Of a stretch of DNA of 64,000 bases, positions 54,125-63,314 are shown piece by piece (the first letter of the stretch is position 1; the number at the start of each line of letters is the position of its first letter). Both the position numbers and the translations under genes were made by a program. The notes beneath the pieces are model-generated. The model did not search any database, was not told the origin of the DNA, and saw only the letters and a list, made by a program, of their open reading frames with translations. Source of the DNA: Streptomyces umbrinus (GTDB lineage: Bacteria > Actinomycetota > Actinomycetes > Streptomycetales > Streptomycetaceae); NCBI RefSeq assembly GCF_030817415.1, contig NZ_JAUSZI010000002.1, positions 1,674,001 through 1,738,000 of the forward strand. Direction: 5' to 3'.

Positions 54125-55621
54125 TCACCACTTACCGGGCGCGTAGTCCTTCAAGAAGACCCCGAACAGATCCTCGCCCTGTTCCCCCCGCACGATCGGG
54201 TCGTACACCCGAGCCGCCCCGTCGATCAGATCGAGCGGCGCGTGAAAGCCCGCGTCCGCGAGCCGCATCTTGTCCGGATGCGGCCGCTCGTCGGTGATCC
54301 ACCCGGTGTCGACGGCGGTCATCAGGATGCGGTCCTTCTCGAACATCTCCTGGGCACTGGTGCGCGTGAGCATGTTGAGCGCGGCCTTGGCCATGTTGGT
54401 GTGCGGGTGGCCCGCACCCTTGTAGCCACGGTTGAAGACGCCCTCCATGGCGGAGACGTTCACGATGTACGTGCGGTCGGCCCCGGCGGCCGACATCGCC
54501 GCGCGCAGCCGGCTGATGAGGATGAACGGCGCGGTGGAGTTGCAGAGCTGGACCTCCAGGAGCTCGACCGGCGTGACCTCCTCGACGGCCTGGATCCAGC
54601 TGTTGGTGTCGTGCAGGTCGGGCACGAGACCGCCCGCGTCGATGGCCGTACCGGCGGCGATCCGCTCCAGGGACGCCGAGCCGGAGACGAGAGCCAGGCC
54701 GGTGACGTCCTCGGCGGTCAGCGCGCCGCCCCCGGCCACCGGAAGCGCGGACACCGCTCCGGAGCCGAAGGTGCCGATCACCTCGGCGGGCGGCAGTTCA
54801 CCGGCGGGCAGCGGTCCCGACTCGGCGGCGAGCAGCTCGCTGTAGGCCCCCGGGGAGCGGCGTACGGTCTGGGCGGCGTTGTTGATCAGGATGTCGAGCG
54901 GGCCCTCGGCGGCGACCGAGTCGGCGAGGGCGACGACCTGGGCGGGGTCACGCAGGTCGATGCCGACGATCTTCAGGCGGCCGATCCACTCGTCGCTGTC
55001 GGGCATGGCCTTGAAGCGGCGGATGGCGTCGTTCGGGAAGCGCGTGGTGATCGTGGTGTGCGCGCCGTCGCGGAGCAGCCGGAGGGCGATGTACATGCCG
55101 ATCTTGGCGCGGCCGCCGGTGAGCAGTGCCCGCTTGCCGGTGAGGTCGGCGCGGGCGTCGCGGCGGGTGCGGTTCTCGGCGGCGCAGTTCTGGCAGAGCT
55201 GGTGGTAGAAGTAGTCGACCTCGACGTACCGCGCCTTGCAGATGTAGCAGGAGCGGGGGCGCTGGAGTATCCCCGCGATCTGGCCCTCGTCCGTCACCGA
55301 CGAGGGCAGGATGCCCTCGGTCTCGTCGTCGATGCGCTGGGCGGAGCCGGTGGCCGTGGACTCGGTGACCGCCTTGTCGTGGGCGGTCTTGGCGGCCCGG
55401 CGCTCCTGGCGGCGGCGCTGCTTGACCGTGCGGTAGACGCCCGCGGTGGCGCGGCGCACGGCGACGGCGTCGGGGTGGTCGACCTCGATCTTCTCGAGTT
55501 CGTCGAGCACGCTGAGGCAGACGGCCAGCCGCTCCGGGTCGATACCGGGACCGTACGAGCCCTCCGGAGCCTCTGCCGTGTCCACGGCGGGGGCCGCCTG
55601 GCTGTCCTCTGTCACCGTCAT
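54125..55621 (-). CDS. SDR-fold protein with zinc ribbon and altered active site
   Basis: The 498-residue protein has a charged helical N-terminus (~1-120) and a four-cysteine zinc ribbon (SCYICKARY then HQLCQNCA, ~122-145). A Rossmann SDR domain follows (LLTGGRAKIGMYIALRLL, INNAAQTVRRSPGAYSELLA). The Ser position is kept (NVSAMEG), but the tyrosine of Y-x3-K is replaced: TNMAK stands there, so usual oxidoreductase chemistry is doubtful. A long insert (~270-355) is unusual for SDRs. The whole protein is conserved among actinobacteria as a single unit as far as I recall; its role is unknown. Cytosolic. Confidence 0.85.
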   Translation of the reverse strand: MTVTEDSQAAPAVDTAEAPEGSYGPGIDPERLAVCLSVLDELEKIEVDHPDAVAVRRATAGVYRTVKQRRRQERRAAKTAHDKAVTESTATGSAQRIDDETEGILPSSVTDEGQIAGILQRPRSCYICKARYVEVDYFYHQLCQNCAAENRTRRDARADLTGKRALLTGGRAKIGMYIALRLLRDGAHTTITTRFPNDAIRRFKAMPDSDEWIGRLKIVGIDLRDPAQVVALADSVAAEGPLDILINNAAQTVRRSPGAYSELLAAESGPLPAGELPPAEVIGTFGSGAVSALPVAGGGALTAEDVTGLALVSGSASLERIAAGTAIDAGGLVPDLHDTNSWIQAVEEVTPVELLEVQLCNSTAPFILISRLRAAMSAAGADRTYIVNVSAMEGVFNRGYKGAGHPHTNMAKAALNMLTRTSAQEMFEKDRILMTAVDTGWITDERPHPDKMRLADAGFHAPLDLIDGAARVYDPIVRGEQGEDLFGVFLKDYAPGKW

Positions 55622-55780
55622 CGCCGTTGCCGTTCCTAGGGTTCCGCGCCGCGCTCGAACCGCGCTCGCTTTCGAAGGCGGAATTTTACGGAGCCCAGGG
55701 CAAAGGCACCAAACCCGAGATGATCACCGGTCTCTTCCGGGGCCCGTGGCGGGCGGTCCACGGGACCCGGAAGCGGCGCC

Positions 55781-57124
55781 TCAGGGCAGGCAGGCGGCGA
55801 GCAGTTCCTCCACCTCGGCGGTGAGCGACTTGGCGAACCTGTCGAGGTCCGGCACGGCCTCCGCGTCGGCGACGAGACCGTAGTGGACCCGTCCGCGGAA
55901 GGTGGAGACCGCGACCGCGAGGGACTGGCCGCGGGCCAGCGGCGCGAGCGGATAGACCTCGGCGAGCGGGCAGCCGCCGAGCTTCATGCCGAGGCTGGGC
56001 AGCGGCACGCTGGTGACCAGGATGTCGAAGAGCAGCCGGGCGGCCTGGCCGACGACGGGCCCGCCGAGCCGGTGACCGAGCGCCGGCACATGGTCGGCGA
56101 GCAGTGCGACGGCGCCCGCGCCACGGTTGGGACCGGCGTCCTTGTTGCGGTTCATGGCCGTTCGGACCGTGGAGAGCCGTCCGAGCGGGTCCGGATCGTC
56201 GACGGGAAGCCTTATCAAGTAGCCGGAGAGCCGGTTGCCCTGTGGGTGGGCGGTGCGCGGCCGGCGCCGTGAGACGGGGATGAGGGCGCGGGGCGCCACG
56301 CCCTCGCTGCCGTCGCCGCGCTCGTCCAGCCAGCGGCGCAGGGCGCCGGCGACGACGGCGATCAGTACGTCGTTGACGGTGCCGCCCGCGCTCTTGCGGA
56401 TCTTGTGGATCTCGTCGAGGTCCACGTTGACGCCCGCGACGCGGCGGGTGCCGGTCGGCTCGGAGACCAGGGCGGCGGAGGAGCGTACGCCCCAGGTGGC
56501 GCGGGCGACGGAGGCGCCGATGTCGAGGGCCCTGCCCACGTCGGAGAGCGTGCCGCGGACGAGTCCTGGCAGCTTGCGCACGTCGGGGAGTAAGCCGCGC
56601 GAGGCCTGCTTGGGGCGGGGGCGGGGCGTCGGCATGTCCATGGGGTCCATGAGCGCCGCGGCGAGCGTCAGTGCCCGCAGTCCGTCGGCCAGGGCGTGGT
56701 GGAACTTGAAGAGCACGGCGAACGAGGTGCCGTCCACGCCGGGCACCACATGGGCTTCCCACGGGGGCCTTCCGCGCTCCAGGGGGCGTTGCATGATCGC
56801 GCCCGCGGCGGCGTGGAAGTCCGCGACGGGTGCGTGCAGCCGGATGTGGTCGAAGGGTTCGAAGTCGGTAGTGGGTTCGCGGGTCGCGCCGCCGAAGGCG
56901 AAGGCCAGCGGCTGCCGCAGGTCGAACGGCTGCCAGATGTCGCGGATCCGCATCCGCAGCCCGGGGACGCCGGCCGCGCGGGCCGCGAGGAGGTCGGCCG
57001 CGTGCGCGGCCGCGGCGGGCGAGTTGGCCGCGAAGATGCCGAGGGCCCCGAGGTGCATCGGGTGCTCCGCGGACTCGATGTTCCAGAACGCCAGGTCGAG
57101 AGGTGCGAGAAGGTCAGAGGTCAA
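55781..57124 (-). CDS. Wax ester synthase / diacylglycerol acyltransferase (WS/DGAT)
   Basis: About 447 residues. The N-terminus SDLLAPLDLAFWNIESAEHPMHLGAL holds the conserved PLD and HMHxG-like parts. The catalytic HHxxxDG motif is FHHALADG, and VNDVLIAVVAGALRRWL and GCPLAEVYPLAPLARGQ follow. The family joins acyl-CoA to diacylglycerol or alcohols, making storage lipid; in S. coelicolor the homologue SCO0958 is a main triacylglycerol enzyme (recalled). TTG at 57124 is chosen since the conserved region starts there and GAGAG is 8 bases upstream; the frame is open 22 codons further. Probably membrane-associated. Confidence 0.9.
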   Translation of the reverse strand: MTSDLLAPLDLAFWNIESAEHPMHLGALGIFAANSPAAAAHAADLLAARAAGVPGLRMRIRDIWQPFDLRQPLAFAFGGATREPTTDFEPFDHIRLHAPVADFHAAAGAIMQRPLERGRPPWEAHVVPGVDGTSFAVLFKFHHALADGLRALTLAAALMDPMDMPTPRPRPKQASRGLLPDVRKLPGLVRGTLSDVGRALDIGASVARATWGVRSSAALVSEPTGTRRVAGVNVDLDEIHKIRKSAGGTVNDVLIAVVAGALRRWLDERGDGSEGVAPRALIPVSRRRPRTAHPQGNRLSGYLIRLPVDDPDPLGRLSTVRTAMNRNKDAGPNRGAGAVALLADHVPALGHRLGGPVVGQAARLLFDILVTSVPLPSLGMKLGGCPLAEVYPLAPLARGQSLAVAVSTFRGRVHYGLVADAEAVPDLDRFAKSLTAEVEELLAACLP

Positions 57125-57225
57125 GGGCTTGGCTCTCGCGTCGACGACGGGTGAGCAAGCAGTCAATCCCGGGCAGGCGATTACGGTCAAGTACGATCAA
57201 GCTACGCTCAGTTAACAGCAGATTA

Positions 57226-57255
57226 AGTCCCGCCACCGGTGGCGGTGGCGGGACT
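57226..57255 (-). terminator. Terminator of the GH92 gene
   Basis: AGTCCCGCCACC (57226-57237) pairs perfectly with 57244-57255, with a 6-base loop. On the minus strand it is followed by TTAATCTGCTGTTAAC, AT-rich for this genome. It lies 35 bases after the GH92 stop. Confidence 0.8.
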
Positions 57256-57289
57256 CGTGTGGTCTATGGGGTCAGGTCAGTGGGCGATG

Positions 57290-59638
57290 TCACTTCAGGA
57301 CGGGCGGCGCGGCGTCCGGGGCCGTGCCCCAGGCGGACGGTTTCCCGCCCACGGTGAAGGCCAACTCGCGGATGCCCCGCAGCTCGCCGGTCGTCAGGTA
57401 CGTACGGTCGTGCGCGGCCCCGTCACCACGTACCGACTGGATGTACCGGCGCCCGTCGGAGACGTCCGGCCCGGCCGTCACGGTCAGCGCGCCGAGCGGG
57501 TGGTAGCGGCGGTCGAGCGTGATGTCCACCCGTTCGAAGACCGGTGTGGACAGGCCCCAGGTGTCGAATCCGGGCTGCACCGGGAAGATCCCGATGGACG
57601 ACAGGACGTGCCAGGCGGACATGGTCCCCAGGTCGTCGTTGCCGGTCATGCCGGTCGGCGCGTCCGTGAAGAGGGTCAGCGCGGCGTGCACGACGTCGGT
57701 GGTCTTCCAGGGCGTGCCGGTCGACAGATAGGTGTAGGGGGCGATCAGGTCGGGCTCGTTCTGGGGGTTGTACTTGTCGGCGTTGTAGTAGGCGTACGGC
57801 CCGTTGACCCACACCTCACGGGCCGTCCTCGCGGGGTCCTTCATCAACCGGTCGTACGCGAAGAACGCGTCGAGCCGGTCGTTCGCGGCCTGCCTTCCGC
57901 CGATCAGGTCGATCATCCCGGGCAGGTCCTGCGGAACCAGCCACTGGTACTGCCAGGACGTGCCCTCGTGGAATCCCTCGGTCCTGGCCGGATCGGCCGC
58001 GCCCGTGAAGGCGCCCGAGCCGTCCCGTGCCCGGAAGAAGCCGGTCGAGGGGTCGAAGATACGGCGGTAGTTCTGGGCGCGGGCGGCGTACCGCTCGGCG
58101 TCCGCCTCGTGCCCGAGATCCCGTGCCATCTGCGCGAGCATCGCGTCGGACAGGGCGTACTCCAGCGTCGCGGACGCCCCGTGGTCGTAGTCCGAGTCGC
58201 CGGGCTTGGCGTGCGGGCGTCCCTTGAGACGGGGCACGAATCCGTCGGCGATGTACTCCCTGTTGCCCTCCCGGCCCAGCGCGGGCGAGCCGGCGGGCGG
58301 CACCCCGTCGGCGTTCTTCTTCAGCGCCCGGTAGGTCTCCTCTTCGTGCCCGTCCAGCAGGCCCTGCTGGTAGGCGTTGGTGAGGAACGGGGTGACCGGA
58401 TCGCCGGTCATGATGTTGGTCTCGATCGTCCCGTAACCCCACTTGGGCAGCCAGCCGCCCTCCTCGTCGATCTTCAGGACGGAGAGCGCCATGTCACGCG
58501 ACTCGCGGGGCGCGAGCAGGGCGAGGAGCTGTGCCTGGGTGCGGTACGTGTCCCACAGCGACCAGTTCTGGTAATAGGTGAAGCCCTTCTCCCGGTGGAC
58601 CTTCCCGTCCCAGCCGGTGTAGCGGCCGTCCGCGTCGCTGCCGATGTTCGGGGCGAGGAAGGACCGGTAGAGAGAGGAGTAGAAGGTGCGCCGGAGCGTG
58701 TCCTCGCCGCCTCGCACCCGTACGTCGTCGAGCCGGTTCTCCCAGGCCCGCCGCGCCGAGTCCCGGACGCTGTCGAAGGAACGGTCTCCTTCGGAGCGGA
58801 GGTTCACGGCGGCGCCGCGCGCGTCCACGTACGACAGCGCGGTGGTCGCCTCGACCGTGCGGTCCTTCGTCGTGTCGAAGCGGAGGTACGCCCCGTTGCG
58901 GCCCGTGCCGGCCGAGCGCGTCGAGCCCTCGGTGACCGTGTCGCCCTGCCAGGTGCCGGACGTGGTGAACGGCCGGTCGAAGCGGGTGAGGGTGTGGACG
59001 GTGTACGGCCCGGTGGCGCGGCAGAAGCCGCTGCCGGTGATGGTGCTGCGTACGGTGCGGCCGTCCAGGATCTCGATCGTCGTGGAGACCGTCTTGTGCA
59101 GCGACTGGCCGGCGTTCAGGAGGACGTTCGCCTTGTCCGTGGCCGGAAAGGTGTAGCGCTGCACACCGGTGCGCGCGGTGGCGGTCAGCTCGGCGTCGAT
59201 GCCGCTCTTCAGGCCGACCCTGTAGTGGCCGGGGCTCGCCTTCTCCGAGTCGTGGCCGAACTCTGCGGCGTACTTCGCGTAGTCGGTCTGTGTGACGTCA
59301 CCCGTGGTCGGCAGGACCGGCAGATCCCCGCCGAGGCGACAGCCGACACCGGACAGGTGGACGAGGGAGAAGCCGCGGATGTGGCGCTGCGAGTAGTCGT
59401 AGCCGGTGTTGTGCCCGGTGTCCGGGGACAGCTGCACCATGCCGAAGGGCACGGCGGCACCCGGGAAGGTGTTGCCCTCGTTCTGGCTGCCGATGAACGG
59501 GTTGACCAGCTCGGTGAGCCGGCCCTCCCCCGGCTCGGCGGCCCGGACGGCGGGAGCGGTGAGCCCGCCGCCCAGCCCGAGCAGGGCGGCAGCGATCACC
59601 GCGGCCGTACGCGGGCGCGGGCGTCCGGTCCATCTCAT
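57290..59638 (-). CDS. GH92 alpha-mannosidase, exported
   Basis: The 782-residue protein has a signal peptide (AAVIAAALLGLGGGLTAPAVRA) and a GH92 N-terminal beta domain (VNPFIGSQNEGNTFPGAAVPF, DTGHNTGYDY). The (alpha/alpha)6 barrel has FTYYQNWSLWDTYRTQ, EGGWLPKWGYG, EGTSWQYQWLVPQD and GNDDLGTMSAW, the calcium and catalytic signature. GH92 enzymes are calcium-dependent exo-mannosidases, mainly alpha-1,2 on high-mannose N-glycans. It is not in the main operon but complements GH85, GH38 and GH5. ATG at 59638 has GGAGG 8 bases upstream; the longer frame lacks this. It is monocistronic, with hairpins on both sides. Confidence 0.94.
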   Translation of the reverse strand: MRWTGRPRPRTAAVIAAALLGLGGGLTAPAVRAAEPGEGRLTELVNPFIGSQNEGNTFPGAAVPFGMVQLSPDTGHNTGYDYSQRHIRGFSLVHLSGVGCRLGGDLPVLPTTGDVTQTDYAKYAAEFGHDSEKASPGHYRVGLKSGIDAELTATARTGVQRYTFPATDKANVLLNAGQSLHKTVSTTIEILDGRTVRSTITGSGFCRATGPYTVHTLTRFDRPFTTSGTWQGDTVTEGSTRSAGTGRNGAYLRFDTTKDRTVEATTALSYVDARGAAVNLRSEGDRSFDSVRDSARRAWENRLDDVRVRGGEDTLRRTFYSSLYRSFLAPNIGSDADGRYTGWDGKVHREKGFTYYQNWSLWDTYRTQAQLLALLAPRESRDMALSVLKIDEEGGWLPKWGYGTIETNIMTGDPVTPFLTNAYQQGLLDGHEEETYRALKKNADGVPPAGSPALGREGNREYIADGFVPRLKGRPHAKPGDSDYDHGASATLEYALSDAMLAQMARDLGHEADAERYAARAQNYRRIFDPSTGFFRARDGSGAFTGAADPARTEGFHEGTSWQYQWLVPQDLPGMIDLIGGRQAANDRLDAFFAYDRLMKDPARTAREVWVNGPYAYYNADKYNPQNEPDLIAPYTYLSTGTPWKTTDVVHAALTLFTDAPTGMTGNDDLGTMSAWHVLSSIGIFPVQPGFDTWGLSTPVFERVDITLDRRYHPLGALTVTAGPDVSDGRRYIQSVRGDGAAHDRTYLTTGELRGIRELAFTVGGKPSAWGTAPDAAPPVLK

Positions 59639-59716
59639 ACGCAGGTCCTCCGTGTCGGGCTTGATCACCGTGCGGTCGTACTTATGAGACCGCTCGGCCC
59701 GCCCGTCACCTCGGAC

Positions 59717-59752
59717 CTGCCGGGGTGGGCCGCGCCTTTGCCACCCCGGCAG
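59717..59752 (-). terminator. Terminator of the glgC gene
   Basis: CTGCCGGGGTGG (59717-59728) and CCACCCCGGCAG (59741-59752) are exact complements with a 12-base loop, 18 bases after the glgC stop and before the GH92 start. Confidence 0.75.
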
Positions 59753-59769
59753 CCCAACGTGCCCGGCCG

Positions 59770-60990
59770 CTACGACACGTGCTGGCCCTTCCCGAGCCCG
59801 ATCACGCCGCCCTTGGAGACCGTGTAGAGCTCCTGGTCCCGCTCCGGGTTGACGCCGATCGTCGCTCCCGGGGGCACCTGTACGTTCTTGTCGAGGACCG
59901 CGCCGCGCACGACCGCACCCCGCCCCACGTGCACGTTGTCGTGCAGCACCGAGCCCTGGACGACCGCGCCCGGATCGATGACGACACCCGGCGAGAGCAC
60001 CGAACGGGTGACCTGGCCACGGATCAGGCAGCCCGCGCTGATGATGGACTCGCTCGCCATACCGCCGGCGTTGAAGCGGGCGGGCGACAGCTGGCCGGAG
60101 TGGGTGTAGATGGGCCAGCTTCGGTTGTAGAGGTTGAAGGCGGGCCGCTCGGCGATCAGGTCCATGTGGGCGTCGTAGTACGCGTCGAGGGTCCCGACAT
60201 CACGCCAGTAGCCCTGGTCGCGGACCGTCTCGCCGGGCACGTGGTTCTGGCTGAAGTCGTACAGCTGGGCCTCGCCGCGGTCGGTGAGCGTCGGCAGGAT
60301 CGAGCCGCCCATGTCGTGCACGGAGTTCTCGTCCTCGGCGTCCCGGTGCAACGCCTCCACCAGGGTCTTGGTGGTGAAGATGTAGTTGCCCATGGACGCG
60401 AAGACGCACTCCGGGTCGTCCGGGAGGCCCGGCGGGTCGGCGGGCTTCTCCAGGAAGCCCCGGACGCTCTGGCCGTCCGTCCCGGGAGAGATGACCCCGA
60501 AGGCCGACGACTCGCTCCGGGGCACGCGGATGCCCGCGACGGTCACTCCCGCGCCGCTGTCGATGTGCTGGGTCAGCATCTGCCGCGGGTCCATGCGGTA
60601 GACGTGGTCGGCACCGAACACCGCGATGTAGTCGGGCTGTTCGTCGTGCACGAGGTTCAGCGACTGCAGGAGCGCGTCGGCGCTGCCCAGGTACCAGCGC
60701 GGGCCGAGCCGCTGCTGGGCCGGGACCGGCGTCACGTAGTTGCCAAGCAGGCTGGACATCCGCCAGGTCGTGGTGATGTGCCGGTCGAGCGAGTGCGACT
60801 TGTACTGCGTCAGGACGCAGATGCGCAGGATGTCGGCGTTGACGAGGTTGGAGAGTACAAAGTCCACGAGGCGGTACGTGCCGCCGAAAGTCACCGCGGG
60901 TTTCGCCCGGTCGGCGGTCAGGGGCATCAGCCTCTTGCCCTCGCCGCCCGCCAATACGATTCCCAGTACCGAAGGTCCACCGCGTCGCAT
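59770..60990 (-). CDS. glgC: Glucose-1-phosphate adenylyltransferase
   Basis: The 406-residue protein has the nucleotidyltransferase start [18 protein letters not shown], substrate loop [28 protein letters not shown], and a C-terminal left-handed beta-helix ([20 protein letters not shown]). It makes ADP-glucose from ATP and glucose-1-phosphate. The gene lies 93 bases downstream of the glgM-type gene on the same strand, so ADP-glucose would feed the maltose-1-phosphate or glycogen route. GAGGGG precedes the ATG. Complete. Confidence 0.95.
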   Translation of the reverse strand: MRRGGPSVLGIVLAGGEGKRLMPLTADRAKPAVTFGGTYRLVDFVLSNLVNADILRICVLTQYKSHSLDRHITTTWRMSSLLGNYVTPVPAQQRLGPRWYLGSADALLQSLNLVHDEQPDYIAVFGADHVYRMDPRQMLTQHIDSGAGVTVAGIRVPRSESSAFGVISPGTDGQSVRGFLEKPADPPGLPDDPECVFASMGNYIFTTKTLVEALHRDAEDENSVHDMGGSILPTLTDRGEAQLYDFSQNHVPGETVRDQGYWRDVGTLDAYYDAHMDLIAERPAFNLYNRSWPIYTHSGQLSPARFNAGGMASESIISAGCLIRGQVTRSVLSPGVVIDPGAVVQGSVLHDNVHVGRGAVVRGAVLDKNVQVPPGATIGVNPERDQELYTVSKGGVIGLGKGQHVS

Positions 60991-61083
60991 GCCGCCGCCC
61001 CTCTACCGCCCGGTTCGGGCCACGTTCTTGAACTACACCTGCCAGAGGACTACCCCCGTGAGAGGGTGATCCGCGCCCGCGGA

Positions 61084-62235
61084 CTACCCCTGTTTGAGGA
61101 TTTCCTCGTACAGCTGGACGGTTCGCCGGGCCACCGCGTCCCAGCCGAACTCCCGCACCGCCCGTTCCCGTCCCGCCTCGCCCATGCGCCGGGCGGCCTG
61201 CGGATCGGCGAGCAGCGAGTCGAGGGCACGCGCGAGCTGCGCCTCGAAATCGTCCTCGACGGACACCAGCAGCCCGGTCTCGCCGTCCGCGACGACCTCG
61301 GGAATCCCGCCCACCCGCGAGGCCACGACGGCAGTGCCGCAGGCCATCGCCTCCAGGTTGACGATGCCCAGGGGCTCGTACACCGAGGGGCAGACGAACA
61401 CGGCGGCGTGCGTGAGCAGTTGGATCACATCCGGACGCGGCAGCATCTGCGGGATCCAGTGCACGCCCTCCCGGACGCCGCTGAGCTCCTGGAACAGGTC
61501 GCGGAACTCCTGGTCGATCTCCGGTGTGTCGGGGGCTCCCGCGCAGAGGACGACCTGGGCGGCCGGGTCGATGTCCCGGACCGCGCGCAGCAGATGGGGC
61601 ACGCCCTTCTGCCGGGTGATGCGGCCGACGAACAGGACGTACGGGCGGTCGAGGTCGAGGCCGATGCGGTCGATCACGTCCGTGCCGTGGTCCGGCGCGT
61701 AGAGGGAGGTGTCGATGCCGTTGTGCACGACGCGCACCTTCGCCGGGTCCAGGGAGGGGTAGCAGCCGAGGATGTCCTCGCGCATGGCCGTGGAGACGGC
61801 GATCACGGCGTCGGCGGCTTCGATGGCGCTGCGCTCGGCCCAGCTGGAGAGGGCGTAGCCGCCGCCGAGCTGCTCGGCCTTCCAGGGGCGCAGCGGCTCC
61901 AGGGAGTGTGCGGTCATGACATGCGGGATGCCGTACAGCAGCTTCGCCATGTGGCCCGCGAGGTTGGCGTACCAGGTGTGCGAGTGGACGAGTTCGCGGC
62001 CTTCGAGGGCGGCGGCGATGGCGAGGTCCACGGAGAAGGTGCGCAGCGCGTCGTTCGCGCCGTCGAGCGTGGGCCAGGGCCGGTGGCGTACGACTCCGCC
62101 CGCGGCGCCCTCGCCCCAGCAGTGCACGTCCAGGTCGGTGAGGGGCCTCAACTCCCGGGCGAGGAACTCGACGTGAACCCCCGCACCGCCGTACACATCC
62201 GGCGGGTACTCCCGGGAAAGCAGTCCCACACGCAC
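61084..62235 (-). CDS. glgM: GT4 ADP-glucose-using glucosyltransferase (GlgM/actinobacterial GlgA type)
   Basis: The 383-residue GT-B glycosyltransferase starts RVGLLSREYPPDVYGGAGVHVEFLA and contains VHSHTWYANLAGHMAKLLYG, VRVVHNGIDTSLY, VLFVGRITRQKGVPHLL and the nucleotide-binding CPSVYEPLGIVNLEAMACG. It belongs to the short GT4 group (~385 residues), unlike GT5 starch synthases. Mycobacterial Rv1212c of this group makes alpha-maltose-1-phosphate for the GlgE route. It is paired with glgC here as in mycobacteria. GTG at 62235 has AGGGGG 7 bases upstream. Confidence 0.92.
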   Translation of the reverse strand: MRVGLLSREYPPDVYGGAGVHVEFLARELRPLTDLDVHCWGEGAAGGVVRHRPWPTLDGANDALRTFSVDLAIAAALEGRELVHSHTWYANLAGHMAKLLYGIPHVMTAHSLEPLRPWKAEQLGGGYALSSWAERSAIEAADAVIAVSTAMREDILGCYPSLDPAKVRVVHNGIDTSLYAPDHGTDVIDRIGLDLDRPYVLFVGRITRQKGVPHLLRAVRDIDPAAQVVLCAGAPDTPEIDQEFRDLFQELSGVREGVHWIPQMLPRPDVIQLLTHAAVFVCPSVYEPLGIVNLEAMACGTAVVASRVGGIPEVVADGETGLLVSVEDDFEAQLARALDSLLADPQAARRMGEAGRERAVREFGWDAVARRTVQLYEEILKQG

Positions 62236-62360
62236 CCGGAACCCCCTGTCTCAGCGGCTGGTTCCCACATGGTCACCCAGAAGTGGCCCTTGGGGAAGAC
62301 CGCGAGGCAAGGCACGCCTCAGGGCTCGGCACCACCGTGCTCGGAGCGACCCCTCCGTGC

Positions 62361-63089
62361 TCAGAGTCTGCGAGGCGGGCGCACGAAGCAGCAGTCGCCG
62401 CATACGCCCCCGCCGGGCACCCGGTAGTAGAGGCAGCAGCTGCGCCGCCGGAACGCCGTGCCGTTCAGGGTGCCGGTGTCCCGCAGGTCGGGGTGATCGA
62501 GGAGTTCGGCGGCGAGTGAGCGGCCTCTGTCGCCCACCTCCGGGTGGCCGTTGGCGCGGGCCCAGCGGTCGAGTTCGCGTGCGGCGCCCGCGAGAGCGGA
62601 GGCCGCGTTGCCCCACAGCAGCCCCGCGGAGACGGGCTGCCGGGCCCGCAGCGCCGCCGCGAGGGGTTCGAGATGGCCGTCCTGTACGACCTGCCGGACG
62701 GTGGCCGCGTCGCCGGGCAGGGCGCGTGTCTCGGCCAGCCACAGGTCGTCGGGCGCGCTGCCGTCCGCGTCCCAGCGCAGCAGCCGGGCGTCGAGGTCGG
62801 GAATCTGTCCGTAGAGGGCGGCCGCGCCCAGGGCCACCGACCAGAGCCGGGCGGCGAGTCCCTGCTGCATCACCGAGACCCCGATACGCGTCTCGGGCGC
62901 GTCCAGCAGCCGTACGACCTTACGGACACGGAAAGTGAGCGGATCCGACCCTTCGGTGACACTCCGTATCCCATACGCCTCCGCGAGGGTCGGCAGCGAC
63001 GGCCGTCCCGTGCGCAGGGCGAAGAAACCTTCGAGAGAGGCGAGTCGATTGAGATCCGGATCGAGGTTCACGGAGACCAAGTACACCAA
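62361..63089 (-). CDS. FhuF-like [2Fe-2S] protein
   Basis: The 242-residue protein has a helical body and the C-terminal cysteine motif SCCLYYRVPGGGVCGDCCF (C-C-x10-C-x2-C), the unusual iron-sulfur ligand set of FhuF-type ferric-siderophore reductases. Such proteins help release iron from imported siderophores in the cytosol. No siderophore transport gene is next to it. The GTG start at 63089 has no ribosome site; a second GTG at 63074 is possible, so the N-terminus is uncertain. It is on the same strand as the glg genes, 125 bases upstream. Confidence 0.85.
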   Translation of the reverse strand: MVYLVSVNLDPDLNRLASLEGFFALRTGRPSLPTLAEAYGIRSVTEGSDPLTFRVRKVVRLLDAPETRIGVSVMQQGLAARLWSVALGAAALYGQIPDLDARLLRWDADGSAPDDLWLAETRALPGDAATVRQVVQDGHLEPLAAALRARQPVSAGLLWGNAASALAGAARELDRWARANGHPEVGDRGRSLAAELLDHPDLRDTGTLNGTAFRRRSCCLYYRVPGGGVCGDCCFVRPPRRL

Positions 63090-63314
63090 GGGGGCATAAC
63101 GGAGCCACTAGGGGGGTTGTACCCGGTGTCACCCGACCTGGGGAGGACTAGGCCCAAGACGTACTCCATCGGCAGTAGGACCCAATGACTGCTCAGGTAC
63201 GACGACACGGGCGCTTTCAAAAGGGATCGTATTAACCATGGAAGCCGACCGATCGCCGCACCGGACTCCCCGCCTTCGGGAGAACGTCCGTCACATGCAG
63301 AGGAGGAGCGACAC
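63090..63314. other. Divergent promoter region before the DMT transporter, with possible leader ORF
   Basis: No established gene. A 26-codon frame from the ATG at 63238 ends at 63318 and overlaps the transporter start as ATGA. It has no close ribosome site, so it may be chance. AGGAGGAG for the transporter is inside it (63301-63308). Confidence 0.35.
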
